DNA from: Mesorhizobium sp. WSM2240
GTDB lineage: Bacteria; Pseudomonadota; Alphaproteobacteria; Rhizobiales; Rhizobiaceae
Direction of reading: 5' to 3'
NCBI RefSeq assembly: GCF_040438645.1
Contig: NZ_CP159253.1
Span: 3,844,001-3,908,000 of the forward strand
Length of the DNA: 64,000 bases
The notes beneath the pieces are model-generated. The model was not told the origin of the DNA and searched no databases. It saw only the letters and a program-made list of their open reading frames with translations. Below, piece after piece: positions 18,085-26,783 of the stretch (position 1 is the first letter of the stretch; every line of letters begins with the position of its first letter). A program made the translations under genes and the position numbers.

Positions 18085-19098
18085 ATGCAGACGAGCTGCG
18101 CACCCGCAGGTGACCGCCCTACGCGCAGGGCTGTTCTTATTGCGGCTACTGCCGCAGCAGCAACGGTCTCGACACCGGCTCTGGCTCAGCGCTGCCAAAT
18201 CGGCCCGCCAAAGCATGAAAAGGGCCCGCCCGTCTTTTTGGAGTATGACCAAGTAGAACTCGACGCGGCCTATGACCAGCAGTACTACGAGCCCCAACTT
18301 CGCATCGTGCAAGAGCGTATCGCTTCCCATAGCGAAGCGACCATCGCGCGGATCGGCGTGCCCGAGCGGGTGGCTTACGGCGATGCCGAAGTCGAGCAGA
18401 TGGACATCTACGGCACTGAACATGCGAGTGCGCCTATCTTCGTGTTTATTCACGGTGGGACGTGGCGCTACGACACGGCCAGAGGATACGCTTACGCTGC
18501 GGAGACGTTCGTCGGCGCGGGCGCACACTATGTGGCGGTTGATTTCGCATCGGTCACCGATGTGGGCGGCGACCTCGGCGTTCTGGCTATGCAGGTGCGC
18601 AAGGCAATCGGCTGGGTGTATAGGAACGCGGCAAGCTTCGGAGGCGATCCTGACCGCCTCTACATTGGCGGGCATTCCTCCGGTGGCCATCTATGCGCCG
18701 TAGCCCTCATAACTGAATGGCAGAAGGAGTTTGGTCTGCCTGCCGACATCATCAAAGGCGGTTTGTGCATGAGCGGCATGTACGAGATGGAACCGGTAAG
18801 GTTGTCCTGGCGGCGAGGTTATATCAGGTTCACCGACGAGATCGCGGACGCCATGAGCCCGCTACGTCATGTCGAGAGGTTGGGCGCGCCGGTGGTGGTC
18901 ACCTACGGTAGTTTCGAAACGCCCGAGTTCCGCCGCCAAGGCCGTGATTTCGCCGCCACAGCGAAGGCCGCAGGAAAGCCTGTCGAACTGATAGAGGCGA
19001 CCAACTATCATCACCAGGAAATGGCAGAGACATTGGGAAACCCTTACGGCCCCAATGGACGCGCGGCCCTGGCGCTCATGGGCATAGGCGCGGCGTAG
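18085..19098 (+). CDS. Tat-exported alpha/beta hydrolase (kynurenine formamidase/BD-FAE-like)
   Basis: After a twin-arginine-type leader (PTRRAVLIAATAAAATVSTPALA) comes an esterase fold: oxyanion motif FIHGGTWR near residue 122, nucleophile elbow GGHSSGGH near 195, and a late His in NYHHQEMAETLG. The layout matches kynurenine formamidase-like and BD-FAE esterases. The leader points to the periplasm, which makes tryptophan catabolism unlikely and esterase action likelier. GGGAGGAG immediately precedes the ATG at 18085; the frame extends upstream without better start support. It converges on 19110-20069. Confidence 0.82.
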   Translation: MQTSCAPAGDRPTRRAVLIAATAAAATVSTPALAQRCQIGPPKHEKGPPVFLEYDQVELDAAYDQQYYEPQLRIVQERIASHSEATIARIGVPERVAYGDAEVEQMDIYGTEHASAPIFVFIHGGTWRYDTARGYAYAAETFVGAGAHYVAVDFASVTDVGGDLGVLAMQVRKAIGWVYRNAASFGGDPDRLYIGGHSSGGHLCAVALITEWQKEFGLPADIIKGGLCMSGMYEMEPVRLSWRRGYIRFTDEIADAMSPLRHVERLGAPVVVTYGSFETPEFRRQGRDFAATAKAAGKPVELIEATNYHHQEMAETLGNPYGPNGRAALALMGIGAA

Positions 19099-19109
19099 TG
19101 ATTGCCCGC

Positions 19110-20069
19110 CTATTTGTCTGCAAACACGCCAGTCAGAAATTCCATCACCGCAGCCTGCGCTGCCGTTGCGGCGGCATCGTTGTACTGTGAACTCGGACCG
19201 TATTCGACGCAGGCGTCGGCATAGGTGAAAAGCTTGCCGGTTACGGCGTTCACAAGCTGTCCGTCTTCTTCCCGGCGCAGGCAGTTTCGCGAGGTCTGCC
19301 AATCGGAATCAGAGACACGAGCGGGATTGCGCGGGCTGTCGAAATTATGCAGCGCGCCGGGATATACGGTCATCTGCGCATCGTGACCTGCCTCTGCGAG
19401 CCTGTCGATATAGGCGCGACAAGGGGCGGTTGGCGTCCAGTAGTCTTCTGCCCCGTGAAATTCTCGGATCGGAACGCCGGTAACATTGGCCTGATCCAGA
19501 AGCTCGAAGTTGCAAGCCGGATAGAACGGCAAATGGGCGACGATGCGGCCTTCCTTCGGCCCGAATGACTTCTGGAATCTGACCATTGCCGAATAGAGCG
19601 CAGCGTTGCCGCCACGCGAGAACCCCATGATCGCCACGCGTGAGCCGTCAATTTTCGGGTGTGCGGCCAAGGCCTCCACGGCCCGATAGGCGTCGGATAT
19701 CTGCGTGAACTGGCCGAAAAGCGACTGGTCGGACGACGCTTCGCTAAGGCTCCGCCCCGTATAGCTGTCGAGGCTGAGGGTCGCGATGCCTTTGCTGTTC
19801 AAAAAGCGGTTCCAGCTCCAGACCGCTCCGCTCCCCGGACCGTCCGTCCCGTGCAGCAGAATAACTACAGGGAGCTTCTGTTCGCCGTCTGGGCCTGAAA
19901 GGCCGCCACTTAGAACGACAGGGCTTCCCGCATCCGGATCACCTCCAAGAAATGCGCTGTCGCTCAGGGTCCGCGAGTGAATCTCAAGCTTTTCGGCAAA
20001 GGCAAGCGCGCTCGAAGCGCAGCAGCCGATCATGCCAGCGAGAAAGAGCGATAGAGGAAATCGAGACAT
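19110..20069 (-). CDS. Secreted dienelactone hydrolase-family protein
   Basis: A signal peptide (MSRFPLSLFLAGMIGCCASSALA) precedes an alpha/beta hydrolase with VILLHGTDGPGSG, nucleophile elbow MGFSRGGNAALYSAMV, acid region GAEDYWTPTAPC and histidine PGALHNFD. That order of Ser/Asp/His elements is typical of the dienelactone hydrolase family. The substrate is unknown; periplasmic ester or lactone hydrolysis is plausible. The frame also opens further upstream; the signal peptide argues for the start at 20069, though its ribosome binding site is weak. It converges with the neighbouring exported hydrolase, 11 bases away. Confidence 0.82.
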   Translation of the reverse strand: MSRFPLSLFLAGMIGCCASSALAFAEKLEIHSRTLSDSAFLGGDPDAGSPVVLSGGLSGPDGEQKLPVVILLHGTDGPGSGAVWSWNRFLNSKGIATLSLDSYTGRSLSEASSDQSLFGQFTQISDAYRAVEALAAHPKIDGSRVAIMGFSRGGNAALYSAMVRFQKSFGPKEGRIVAHLPFYPACNFELLDQANVTGVPIREFHGAEDYWTPTAPCRAYIDRLAEAGHDAQMTVYPGALHNFDSPRNPARVSDSDWQTSRNCLRREEDGQLVNAVTGKLFTYADACVEYGPSSQYNDAAATAAQAAVMEFLTGVFADK

Positions 20070-20241
20070 TCGGACGGCCCCGCGAACATCGGTTCTGGTC
20101 AATATCCGTTCCTGTCCAACTATATCATTGAGGCCAGCGGCCGTCACTTTCCACCAAATCGGTGTGCTGGGCTCGTTTCGAGCGCACCAGTGAGTATCCT
20201 CGTTCGGCTAGTACACGCTGGCGGAAATTTGGACGCACTGG

Positions 20242-20520
20242 TTAGGCGGTCAAGGATTTGCCGGCCCAGGTCCATATGAATGGCTTTGCCATGGTCTTGT
20301 TGAAGTAATCGATGAAGCGCTCAATGCGGTCTTTTGAGACCGGCGGTGGAGGCGAAGCTGGCGCGGCGCAGCAGCTTGCGCATCAGGATGGAGAACCAGA
20401 TTTCGAGCCTCTGGCACGAGAGTTGACGCCTTCGGCCATGTCGGCTTTCCAGATGATACGAATATCGGGCTCAACGTCCGAATTCGGCGCAGAACTGCTG
20501 GGCCGAATACGAAGCGATGG
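20242..20520 (-). pseudogene. IS630-family transposase remnant (C-terminal end)
   Basis: The reverse strand reads RLEIWFSILMRKLLRRASFA, shifts frame, and then reads DRIERFIDYFNKTMAKPFIW followed by TWAGKSLTA and a stop. This is the C-terminal signature of IS630-type transposases (W/F-S-I-L...FI.YFN.TMAKPF.W). Only about 90 residues of a 340-residue protein remain. Its DDE core is gone, apart from sequence just upstream that is out of frame. Confidence 0.75.
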
Positions 20521-20550
20521 CGACCCCGCACGACTCACGCGAGGCCGTCC

Positions 20551-21190
20551 TCACTCAGATTTCAGTTCCCCCGCGGCCACCGTCAGTGCATCCTCGACGT
20601 CGACGCCGAGATGCCGCACTGTGTTCTCAATCTTGGTGTGGCCGAGCAAGATCTGAATTGCCCGGAGATTCCCGGTGGCCTTAAAGATAATGGAAGCCTT
20701 GGTACGACGAAGCGGATGCGTGCCATAGTCCTCCCGGCGAAGGCCAATCGCCGAAACCCATTCATCGATCAGGCGCGCATACTGCCTAGTGCTCAAATGG
20801 TCGGCATGATCGACCCGACTGGGAAAGGCAAAATCGTCGATCGTTCCGCCACGCCGCTCAAGCCAAGCGAGCAGGCTCGCTCTGGTATCTGCCATCATTT
20901 CGAATTGGACGGGCCTGCTAGTCTTCTGTTGCACAACCATGGCTCGGGTTCGAATACCCGGTCCATTCACCACCGTGCCGATCTTGAGCTTCACCAGGTC
21001 GCAGCCACGCAACTTGCTATCGATCACAAGATCGAACAGCGCTCGGGTCCCGTAATCGACCTTCGCGGTCGAGGAAGAACCGGATTTCCCATATCTGGCG
21101 AACCTTCAGGGGGCGTTTGACGCCCACCCTTTTGCCTGCGTTCCAAGCGGGACGACCCCGTCCCGCGAGGTCATATTGCGAATGTCCCAT
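20551..21190 (-). pseudogene. Tyrosine recombinase/integrase, frameshifted and lacking the catalytic Tyr
   Basis: The start MGHSQYDLAGRGRPAWNAGK leads to IWEIRFFLDREGRLRD, then the frame shifts and resumes as LFDLVIDSKLRGCDLVKLKI. Catalytic-domain elements follow: YGTHPLRRTKAS (His-x-x-Arg box) and ILLGHTKIENTVRHLGVDVE. In this family the last motif is normally TVRYLGVD, with Tyr as the nucleophile; here the codon is CAT, His. Frameshift plus the lost nucleophile indicate an inactive relic. These roughly 210-residue recombinases are common in rhizobial mobile regions. The IS630 remnant lies directly downstream. Confidence 0.82.
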
Positions 21191-21249
21191 GATCGTTTCT
21201 CCTCTGGCCACCATCGGCCAGAGCACAAACGTTCAGCAGAACAGACGTG

Positions 21250-21314
21250 GGCCGTGACCGGACTGTCCGGTTTTGACTCGCGTCGAGCGGATAGCTACCA
21301 TTCGGCGATTGACC
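21250..21314. repeat. Dispersed repeat family 3, copy B (65 bp)
   Basis: Ungapped alignment to 12311-12375 with about 14 differences, same orientation. It lies just upstream of the integrase relic, so it may mark a former element edge. Confidence 0.65.
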
Positions 21315-21410
21315 TCTTGTCGGACGCTCCGTCATCTCCGATCAGCTTCCCACCCTCAAGTATATGGGACAGCAAATCGTCTCGGATACATCACCAGCTC
21401 CCGCATCGTC

Positions 21411-22496
21411 TCAGACTTTGCGCGAGACCCCACCACTTTGCTCGATAGCGTTGATCAGTCGATGCAAGTTGACGGCGTCTCCGAATGTCGGACTCTGACG
21501 CGTGCCGGAAGTCATGTCGGAAGCGAAGAGTTCGTAGAGCTTTCTCACGTTGCCCGTCAGGACGTTCTCGCCAGCGCCGAAGTCCTCGGGCACGAAGATC
21601 GGCTGAAGGGTCTCGCCTGCCTGCGCCCCCATAAGCTTGAACCCGCCCAAGCCGACGTAGCCGACGGGACTCGTCAGCAAAAGGTCGCCCCTGCTGCCGT
21701 TGATCTCAATATGGAAATTCGTAGCGCGCGACAGTCCGCCGCGAAAGTGGCTCGTCACCACGCCGCCTGACGTGAGCGTGCCAGTGAAGGCAATTTGGTC
21801 GGCGACGTTGAGCGGAACCACTTCCTTGCTCTCCATCATCCTTATCGTTGGATGCCGGCTGACCAATGTCCCCGACACGCTGAGGAAGTTCTCGTCGAGT
21901 GCGAAGAGCAAGGCGTCGATCGTGTGGGCGAACGGTACGTGCAGCATGCTCGCGCCCTTGGACGGATCCAAGGTGTACCGGAAAGCCTCTTCGAGCTCCT
22001 CCCCCCAAGTGATACCGGAGCCAATGATCGAGGCCGAGAGCACCTCGCCCAGATAGCCCTGTTGGATCAGCTTTCGCATATGCCTGACGGTCGGATTAGC
22101 GCGGGTTTGAAGGCCGACCATTGTCGAGACGCCTATTTCGGCGGCAAGCGAGTTCATCGTCTCGGCCTCACGGAGATTCATCCCGAGCGGCCATTCGGAA
22201 AACACGGACTTTCCCGCTTCGAGCGCCGCAGTCACGAGCTGAAGGTGTTCCGGCACCCGCACGGTGACGACCACCAGGTCGACACCAGGATGGTTCACAA
22301 GCTCTTCCGTCGACGAAACCGCGTGTCCGAAACCGAACTTCTCGGCCGACGCCCTCGCGGTTTCCATCCGGCTGTGGCTCACGACAGAAAGCCGGAACTG
22401 CGGCAAATCTCTCAACGCAGGTACATGGGCGGTCGAGGCCCAACCGCGGTCGGGGTGCACGCCGATGATACCGACTCGGATGGGTGCATGGGTCAT
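21411..22496 (-). CDS. Gfo/Idh/MocA-family oxidoreductase (Gal80-like)
   Basis: A 361-residue protein with an N-terminal Rossmann fold (IRVGIIGVHPDRGWASTAHV) and dinucleotide-domain marks VDLVVVTVRVPEH and AGKSVFSEWPLGMN. In this superfamily the last motif is usually EKP; EWP is typical of Gal80-like members. The C-terminal sheet domain follows, with TSHFRGGLS and FHIEINGSRGDL. Members oxidise sugars or related polyols, or act as NAD(P)-sensing regulators. It is the last gene of the leftward 21.4-27.8 kb run, 147 bases after the dehydrogenase stub. Confidence 0.85.
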   Translation of the reverse strand: MTHAPIRVGIIGVHPDRGWASTAHVPALRDLPQFRLSVVSHSRMETARASAEKFGFGHAVSSTEELVNHPGVDLVVVTVRVPEHLQLVTAALEAGKSVFSEWPLGMNLREAETMNSLAAEIGVSTMVGLQTRANPTVRHMRKLIQQGYLGEVLSASIIGSGITWGEELEEAFRYTLDPSKGASMLHVPFAHTIDALLFALDENFLSVSGTLVSRHPTIRMMESKEVVPLNVADQIAFTGTLTSGGVVTSHFRGGLSRATNFHIEINGSRGDLLLTSPVGYVGLGGFKLMGAQAGETLQPIFVPEDFGAGENVLTGNVRKLYELFASDMTSGTRQSPTFGDAVNLHRLINAIEQSGGVSRKV

Positions 22497-22643
22497 TGGA
22501 CGCGCTCCTTGGGCGTGATTTCCAGAATGGACCGACGGGTTCGAGCTTGGCGACGCGCCACTGCCCAGTCTCGAATTCCCAGCGTCTCATGGTCTCCGGT
22601 CAACTGGAAAAGTCGGCTGAAATGCCTGACACCCGACAGCGCT

Positions 22644-22772
22644 TCACGGGGACTTCGGCCTTCTGGCCCAGACCTGCAGCGAATGCTTTCGCGATTTCGC
22701 GATCGCCCTCGCCATGGGAGTGCCCTGGTCGCCGAGACCGATGAGGCTCACTTGCTGGGTCGTGTCCATCAT
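22644..22772 (-). pseudogene. N-terminal stub of a 3-hydroxyisobutyrate-dehydrogenase-like NAD-binding protein
   Basis: Forty-two codons from an ATG that overlaps the SDR stop (ATGATGG). They read VSLIGLGDQGTPMARAIAKS then LQVWARRPKS, the GxGxxGxPMA dinucleotide motif of beta-hydroxyacid dehydrogenases, before a premature TGA. Adjacent frames carry a few further plausible residues but no full domain. A complete gene of about 290 codons has been lost here, while the coupling to the upstream SDR survives. Confidence 0.65.
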
Positions 22773-23689
22773 CTGCATTCACCCAAAAAGCCCGCGGCCA
22801 TTTCCCACAGGCGTTGCGCGTTGGCGCTGTCGAGCGCATATGGGGCAACGCCTTCCAACCTCAACTGGGGGCGGCTCGGCACGATCGAAGCCTCGGCGCA
22901 GTCTTCGAAATACCGTCCGTTCGTTCCCTCGACTAACGGCGAGGCCGCGAGAAGCACCGATGTGGCTGCGCCCTCTTCGGGTGTCTTGTGAAGGTGTTCG
23001 GGCGTGCGTAGTCCTCCGGTATGACGCTGAAGGTTTGTCGCGATGGCTCCCGGGTTGAGCGCATTCGACACGATGCCGTAGTCGGCCCATCGATCCCGGA
23101 TCCCCACGGACAGCAGGGTGCAAGCCGTCTTCGACTGGGCATAGGCCAGAAGCGGATCGTACGGGATGAAGTGGAAGTGCGGGTCGTCCCAGAAGACCGG
23201 ACCGAACAGGCTGCCACTGGAGCTGACAGATACGACGCGAGCGCCCCGAGCCTTGGCCAGGGATCGGTGAAGGCCGAGGGTCAGTGCGAAGTGCCCCAGG
23301 AAGTTGGTCGCGAACTGCATTTCCCATCCCTGGGAAGAGCGTTGCAGCTCCGGCAACGCCATGATCCCCGCGTTGTTGACGAGAGCGTGAACGGGACCTT
23401 CCCAGTCGTCGACGAACCGGTCAACGGAGCGGAGGTCTGCGAGATCGAGCTGACGCGACTGGATGGTGGAGTTGCCGGTCCTCACCCTGAGGTTCGCTGC
23501 GACTTCCTCGGCGGCTTCCCGGCGGCGGGCGGCGATGACAACTGTGGCCCCGGCCGCGGCGAGCGCCGAGGTCGTCTCGATGCCAATGCCGCTTGCGCCG
23601 CCGGTGACGATCATCGTCTTACCCCGGAGGTCAACGCCTCTCAGGACTTCAGAAGCGGTCGAATGGAACCCGAAGGGCGATTGGAACAT
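22769..23689 (-). CDS. SDR-family oxidoreductase
   Basis: A 306-residue short-chain dehydrogenase of the extended retinol-dehydrogenase-like type: TGGASGIG at 29-36, NNAGIM near the centre, SVSSSGS as the catalytic serine segment and YAQSK as the Tyr/Lys pair, followed by NPGAIATNLQRH. It would act on an alcohol or carbonyl with NAD(P). It lies 49 bases downstream of the DsrE gene and its stop overlaps the start of the stub at 22772, consistent with an operon. Substrate unknown. Confidence 0.87.
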   Translation of the reverse strand: MFQSPFGFHSTASEVLRGVDLRGKTMIVTGGASGIGIETTSALAAAGATVVIAARRREAAEEVAANLRVRTGNSTIQSRQLDLADLRSVDRFVDDWEGPVHALVNNAGIMALPELQRSSQGWEMQFATNFLGHFALTLGLHRSLAKARGARVVSVSSSGSLFGPVFWDDPHFHFIPYDPLLAYAQSKTACTLLSVGIRDRWADYGIVSNALNPGAIATNLQRHTGGLRTPEHLHKTPEEGAATSVLLAASPLVEGTNGRYFEDCAEASIVPSRPQLRLEGVAPYALDSANAQRLWEMAAGFLGECR

Positions 23690-23738
23690 GGCGGACTCCC
23701 TGGCTCCTGGTGACGAGACTTGATCGGTGAAACGACCG

Positions 23739-24176
23739 TCACTCTGTGATCTTGACGAAGCCCTGCTGCACGAGCTCTATCGTGCGGGCCATCGCGTCGA
23801 GATTGACCTTGGTGCGGGGGAGAAGATCGGCATTTCCCCAGCCGTTTACCTTCGCGGTCGCGCCGCAGAGTTCGACCTTGACCCCAATGTCGACGAGGTC
23901 GGCAACCAGCTTCTTGTAGGGGTTGCCAGTGGCGATATTGCGCGAGGCATTGTAAGCCGCGTCATTCAGCGTGACATGGCCCGCGTTGGTGTGGAAGATC
24001 ACGATCACGTCCGACGCCGCGTTCCAGTTCGCGATGTCCGTGGTGATCAACTGAAGATGGAACAGCGCCTCGGGCAGGTCGCCTTCGAACTGAAGACTCC
24101 CGATGCTGTGGACCGATCTCACTTCCTTCAGTTCGACCGGAATATCGATGAACAGAGCACTTTTTGTTCCCGACAT
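23739..24176 (-). CDS. DsrE-family protein
   Basis: A 145-residue protein, MSGTKSALFIDIPVELKEVR, with IVIFHTNAGHVTLNDAAYNA and GVKVELCGATAKVNGW, matching the DsrE/DsrF-like alpha/beta fold. The cysteine in VELCGATA is at the position used for persulfide chemistry in several DsrE proteins. AGGAG lies six bases before the ATG. It sits between an exported MBL gene and an SDR gene; an MBL-DsrE pairing recalls sulfur or persulfide handling, but this is inference. Confidence 0.8.
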   Translation of the reverse strand: MSGTKSALFIDIPVELKEVRSVHSIGSLQFEGDLPEALFHLQLITTDIANWNAASDVIVIFHTNAGHVTLNDAAYNASRNIATGNPYKKLVADLVDIGVKVELCGATAKVNGWGNADLLPRTKVNLDAMARTIELVQQGFVKITE

Positions 24177-24306
24177 AGCTGTCTCCTGCGGGTTTGGAAT
24201 TCTGTCAAAAGATTCGGGCTCGGGTCGCCTCGAGAGGCCTCCCGGTGGCGCGGGACCTGGGGGAGCAACGCGCCAGAAGAGAACGTCGGATAACCGAAGG
24301 TTCGTG

Positions 24307-25272
24307 CTAGACGCCCTCGTACACCAGTCGCGTGAAGAAACCCGGATCGATGACGAAATTGCCCCACTTGGCGTCGAACGCCGCCGTGGGCTTGGCGGCG
24401 ACCGCCTCGTCCCTCGAGCGCCCCTGGCGCTTGAGCGCTGCGACCTTCTCGCGGACGGCGACAAGCATGTCGCGGAATTCCTGCAGCTCGGCGCGGTTGC
24501 TCACCGGGTTTCCGTGGCCTGGGATGATGATCGTCTTGTAGGTCGACGCGGCCAGGTTCGCATCCGAGGCGGCGATCATCCCGTCGATGCCGCCTCCAGT
24601 CGAATGGTCGATGAACGGATATATCCCGTTCCAGTATGTGTCGCCGACATGGAGCACGTCCGCCTCGCCGAACATGACCGAGATGTCGCCGTCGGTATGC
24701 GCCGGACCGTAATATTTCATGGCGAGCGACTGGCCGTTCAGCTTGAGCGAATGCTCCTTTGAGAAGACGAGTTCGGGCACCCCGCTCTGCTCCAGCGGCA
24801 GGAAATTGTAATCCCAGTCTTCCACCCACTGCACCTGCGACAGGTGCTTGCGGGTGTTCTCGTGCGCGATGATCTTGGCTCCGCCAGAACCGATCCAAGG
24901 GTTGCCGTCTGCGTGATCAAAATGCCAGTGCGTGTTGATGAGATGGGTCACCGGCTCCGGGGAGAGGGCGGTGAGCACCTTCGTTATCTGGGGGCGCGAC
25001 ACGCTGATGCCAGCGTCGACCATGACGAGGCCATCCTTGCCGCCCAGAACTGCGACGTTGCCCCCGGATCCTTCGAGGATGGTGATGTCATTCCTCAGCT
25101 TGTGGGTGACGATTTCTGCCTTGGCGGCACTGTCCTTGATGAGACTCACCAGGCCACGTGCCTCGGCATAGGCCTCACGGGGGCTCATCCATCCCCCCGT
25201 GGCGGCGAAACTCGCCGCGCCCATGCAGCAAAGGCAGAATCCGCGGCGGGAGATCAGGTGTTCGGACCTCAT
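24307..25272 (-). CDS. Tat-exported MBL-fold hydrolase
   Basis: The leader SRRGFCLCCMGAASFAATGG has twin arginines and an unusual cysteine cluster. The mature part has the zinc motif NTHWHFDHADGN (His115, His117, Asp119, His120), GPAHTDGD and IIPGHGNPV, as in quinoprotein-relay or SoxH-like MBL enzymes. At 321 residues it is full length. It differs from the two MBL proteins near the window start in motif style (THWHFDH versus HxHxDHxxG), so it is a separate subfamily. Expected in the periplasm; substrate unknown. Confidence 0.87.
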   Translation of the reverse strand: MRSEHLISRRGFCLCCMGAASFAATGGWMSPREAYAEARGLVSLIKDSAAKAEIVTHKLRNDITILEGSGGNVAVLGGKDGLVMVDAGISVSRPQITKVLTALSPEPVTHLINTHWHFDHADGNPWIGSGGAKIIAHENTRKHLSQVQWVEDWDYNFLPLEQSGVPELVFSKEHSLKLNGQSLAMKYYGPAHTDGDISVMFGEADVLHVGDTYWNGIYPFIDHSTGGGIDGMIAASDANLAASTYKTIIIPGHGNPVSNRAELQEFRDMLVAVREKVAALKRQGRSRDEAVAAKPTAAFDAKWGNFVIDPGFFTRLVYEGV

Positions 25273-25365
25273 GACATACCTTTCCGCAGCCGGTTTCAGG
25301 CGAGCCGACAGCTGTCGATTAGATTTTGGAGGTTGAGGGCAGGCCTTTCGGCCTTGCCCGGGCGG

Positions 25366-26334
25366 TCACGAGTTGATGAAGGCCAGCAGGTCCGCGTTGA
25401 TCACGTCGGCGTGGGTCGTGAACATGCCATGCGGGTAACCGTCGTAGACCTTGAGCTTCCCGTCCTTGAGCAGCTTGACGGAGAGTTCGGCGGAGTCGGC
25501 GATGGGCACCACCTGGTCGTCGCTGCCGTGCATCACCAGGACCGGAACGTCAATGACCTGCAGGTCCTCGGTGAAATCGGTCTCGGAGAAGACCTTGATG
25601 CACTCGTAGTGCGCATTCGCCCCGCCCATCATGCCCTGACGCCACCAATTGCGGATCGTCCCTTCGGAGGCAACCGCGCCGGGACGATTGAAGCCATAGA
25701 ACGGGCCGCTGGCGATATCGAGGTAGAGCTGCGCCCGGTTGGCCGCCAGAGCCGCGCGGTAGCCGTCGAAGACCTCGATAGGAAGCCCGCCAGGATTCTT
25801 CTCAGACTTGACCATCACGGGCGGAATGGCGGAGATCAGGACCGCTTTGGCGACCCTGCCTTTGCCGTGCCGGGCGACGTACCTCGTCACCTCGCCACCG
25901 CCCGTCGAATGGCCGATGTGGATCGCATCGCGAAGGTCGAGCGCCTCGGCCAGTGCCGCGACGTCGGCCGCGTACGTGTCCATGTCGTTGCCGCCGGATG
26001 TTTGGCTTGAGCGACCGTGACCCCTCCGGTCATGGGCGATGACCCGGAAGCCCTTGCCGAGGAAGAACAGCATCTGGTTGTCCCAGTCGTCGCCGCTCAG
26101 CGGCCATCCGTGATGGAACACGATCGGCTGCCCGGTGCCCCAGTCCTTGTAGAAAATCTGTGCGCCGTCTTTCGTCTTGATGCTGTTCATGGTTGTACTC
26201 CCGTTTTCAATGGTTGCACTGGTTGGGTTCGACGATGCAGTGGCGGCCAGGGCCTCCAGCGACAGCGTCGTGGCGAGGGCGACGGCTCCGGTCCCGATCA
26301 GGACATCCCGTCTTGTAGCCGTGGGCATTTTCAT
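25366..26334 (-). CDS. Tat-exported alpha/beta hydrolase (non-haem chloroperoxidase type)
   Basis: After a twin-arginine leader ([20 protein letters not shown]) follows a complete hydrolase: [23 protein letters not shown], nucleophile elbow GHSTGGG, acid [10 protein letters not shown] and [10 protein letters not shown]. These match cofactor-free perhydrolase/chloroperoxidase-like esterases, which are usually cytosolic and lack a leader. Several in-frame starts exist (26334, 26358, GTG 26376); 26334 gives the most compact leader. It belongs to the leftward operon between tautomerase and MBL genes. Confidence 0.85.
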   Translation of the reverse strand: MKMPTATRRDVLIGTGAVALATTLSLEALAATASSNPTSATIENGSTTMNSIKTKDGAQIFYKDWGTGQPIVFHHGWPLSGDDWDNQMLFFLGKGFRVIAHDRRGHGRSSQTSGGNDMDTYAADVAALAEALDLRDAIHIGHSTGGGEVTRYVARHGKGRVAKAVLISAIPPVMVKSEKNPGGLPIEVFDGYRAALAANRAQLYLDIASGPFYGFNRPGAVASEGTIRNWWRQGMMGGANAHYECIKVFSETDFTEDLQVIDVPVLVMHGSDDQVVPIADSAELSVKLLKDGKLKVYDGYPHGMFTTHADVINADLLAFINS

Positions 26335-26448
26335 GGCTGTGCTCGTATCATTTCTCATCCCTGTGTGAGTCGGCACGGGTCCACTGTCAGCTCTGGGCGT
26401 GTGCTGCCCGGAAGCTCTCTTTTCGCCCGTGTCGAGATCGCGAAATGG

Positions 26449-26748
26449 TCATCCCTGAACCGGCGCTGCCGCGGCCCACTCTTTCCGGGTGGTAGGCATG
26501 CCGTCGATCATTTCGACGACGTCTTTGGATTTCGAAAGCGTCGTCATCAACGACTTGGGCCCTTCGAACGGCCGGCCGCCAATGTGCCAGCCATCGGTGT
26601 GCAATTCCTCGATCAGGACCCATACCACCTCGCGGAAGGCTTCCGATCCCTCGAACTTCACCATGACGTCGGTCAAGGCCTTGGCCATCGCGTGTTTCTC
26701 TTCCGGCGTGAAGACGCCGTCGACCAGTTTTACATTGACGAATGGCAT
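26449..26748 (-). CDS. 4-oxalocrotonate tautomerase-family protein
   Basis: The 99-residue protein begins MPFVNVKLVDGVFTPEEKHA; Pro2, exposed after Met removal, is the catalytic base of the family. The rest, VWVLIEELHTDGWHIGGRPF, fits a tautomerase monomer longer than the classical 62-residue form. Such enzymes tautomerise or hydrate unsaturated acids and carbonyls. It lies 35 bases after the zinc-type reductase gene, pointing to co-expression in processing an electrophilic substrate. Confidence 0.85.
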   Translation of the reverse strand: MPFVNVKLVDGVFTPEEKHAMAKALTDVMVKFEGSEAFREVVWVLIEELHTDGWHIGGRPFEGPKSLMTTLSKSKDVVEMIDGMPTTRKEWAAAAPVQG

Positions 26749-26783
26749 GACATCTTACCTTTCAGAGGGTTGAAGGTGCTGCT

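Noticed and set aside
20937..20970. tRNA-like GGTTCGAATACC string
   Set aside because: No cloverleaf forms around it; it lies inside the integrase coding sequence.
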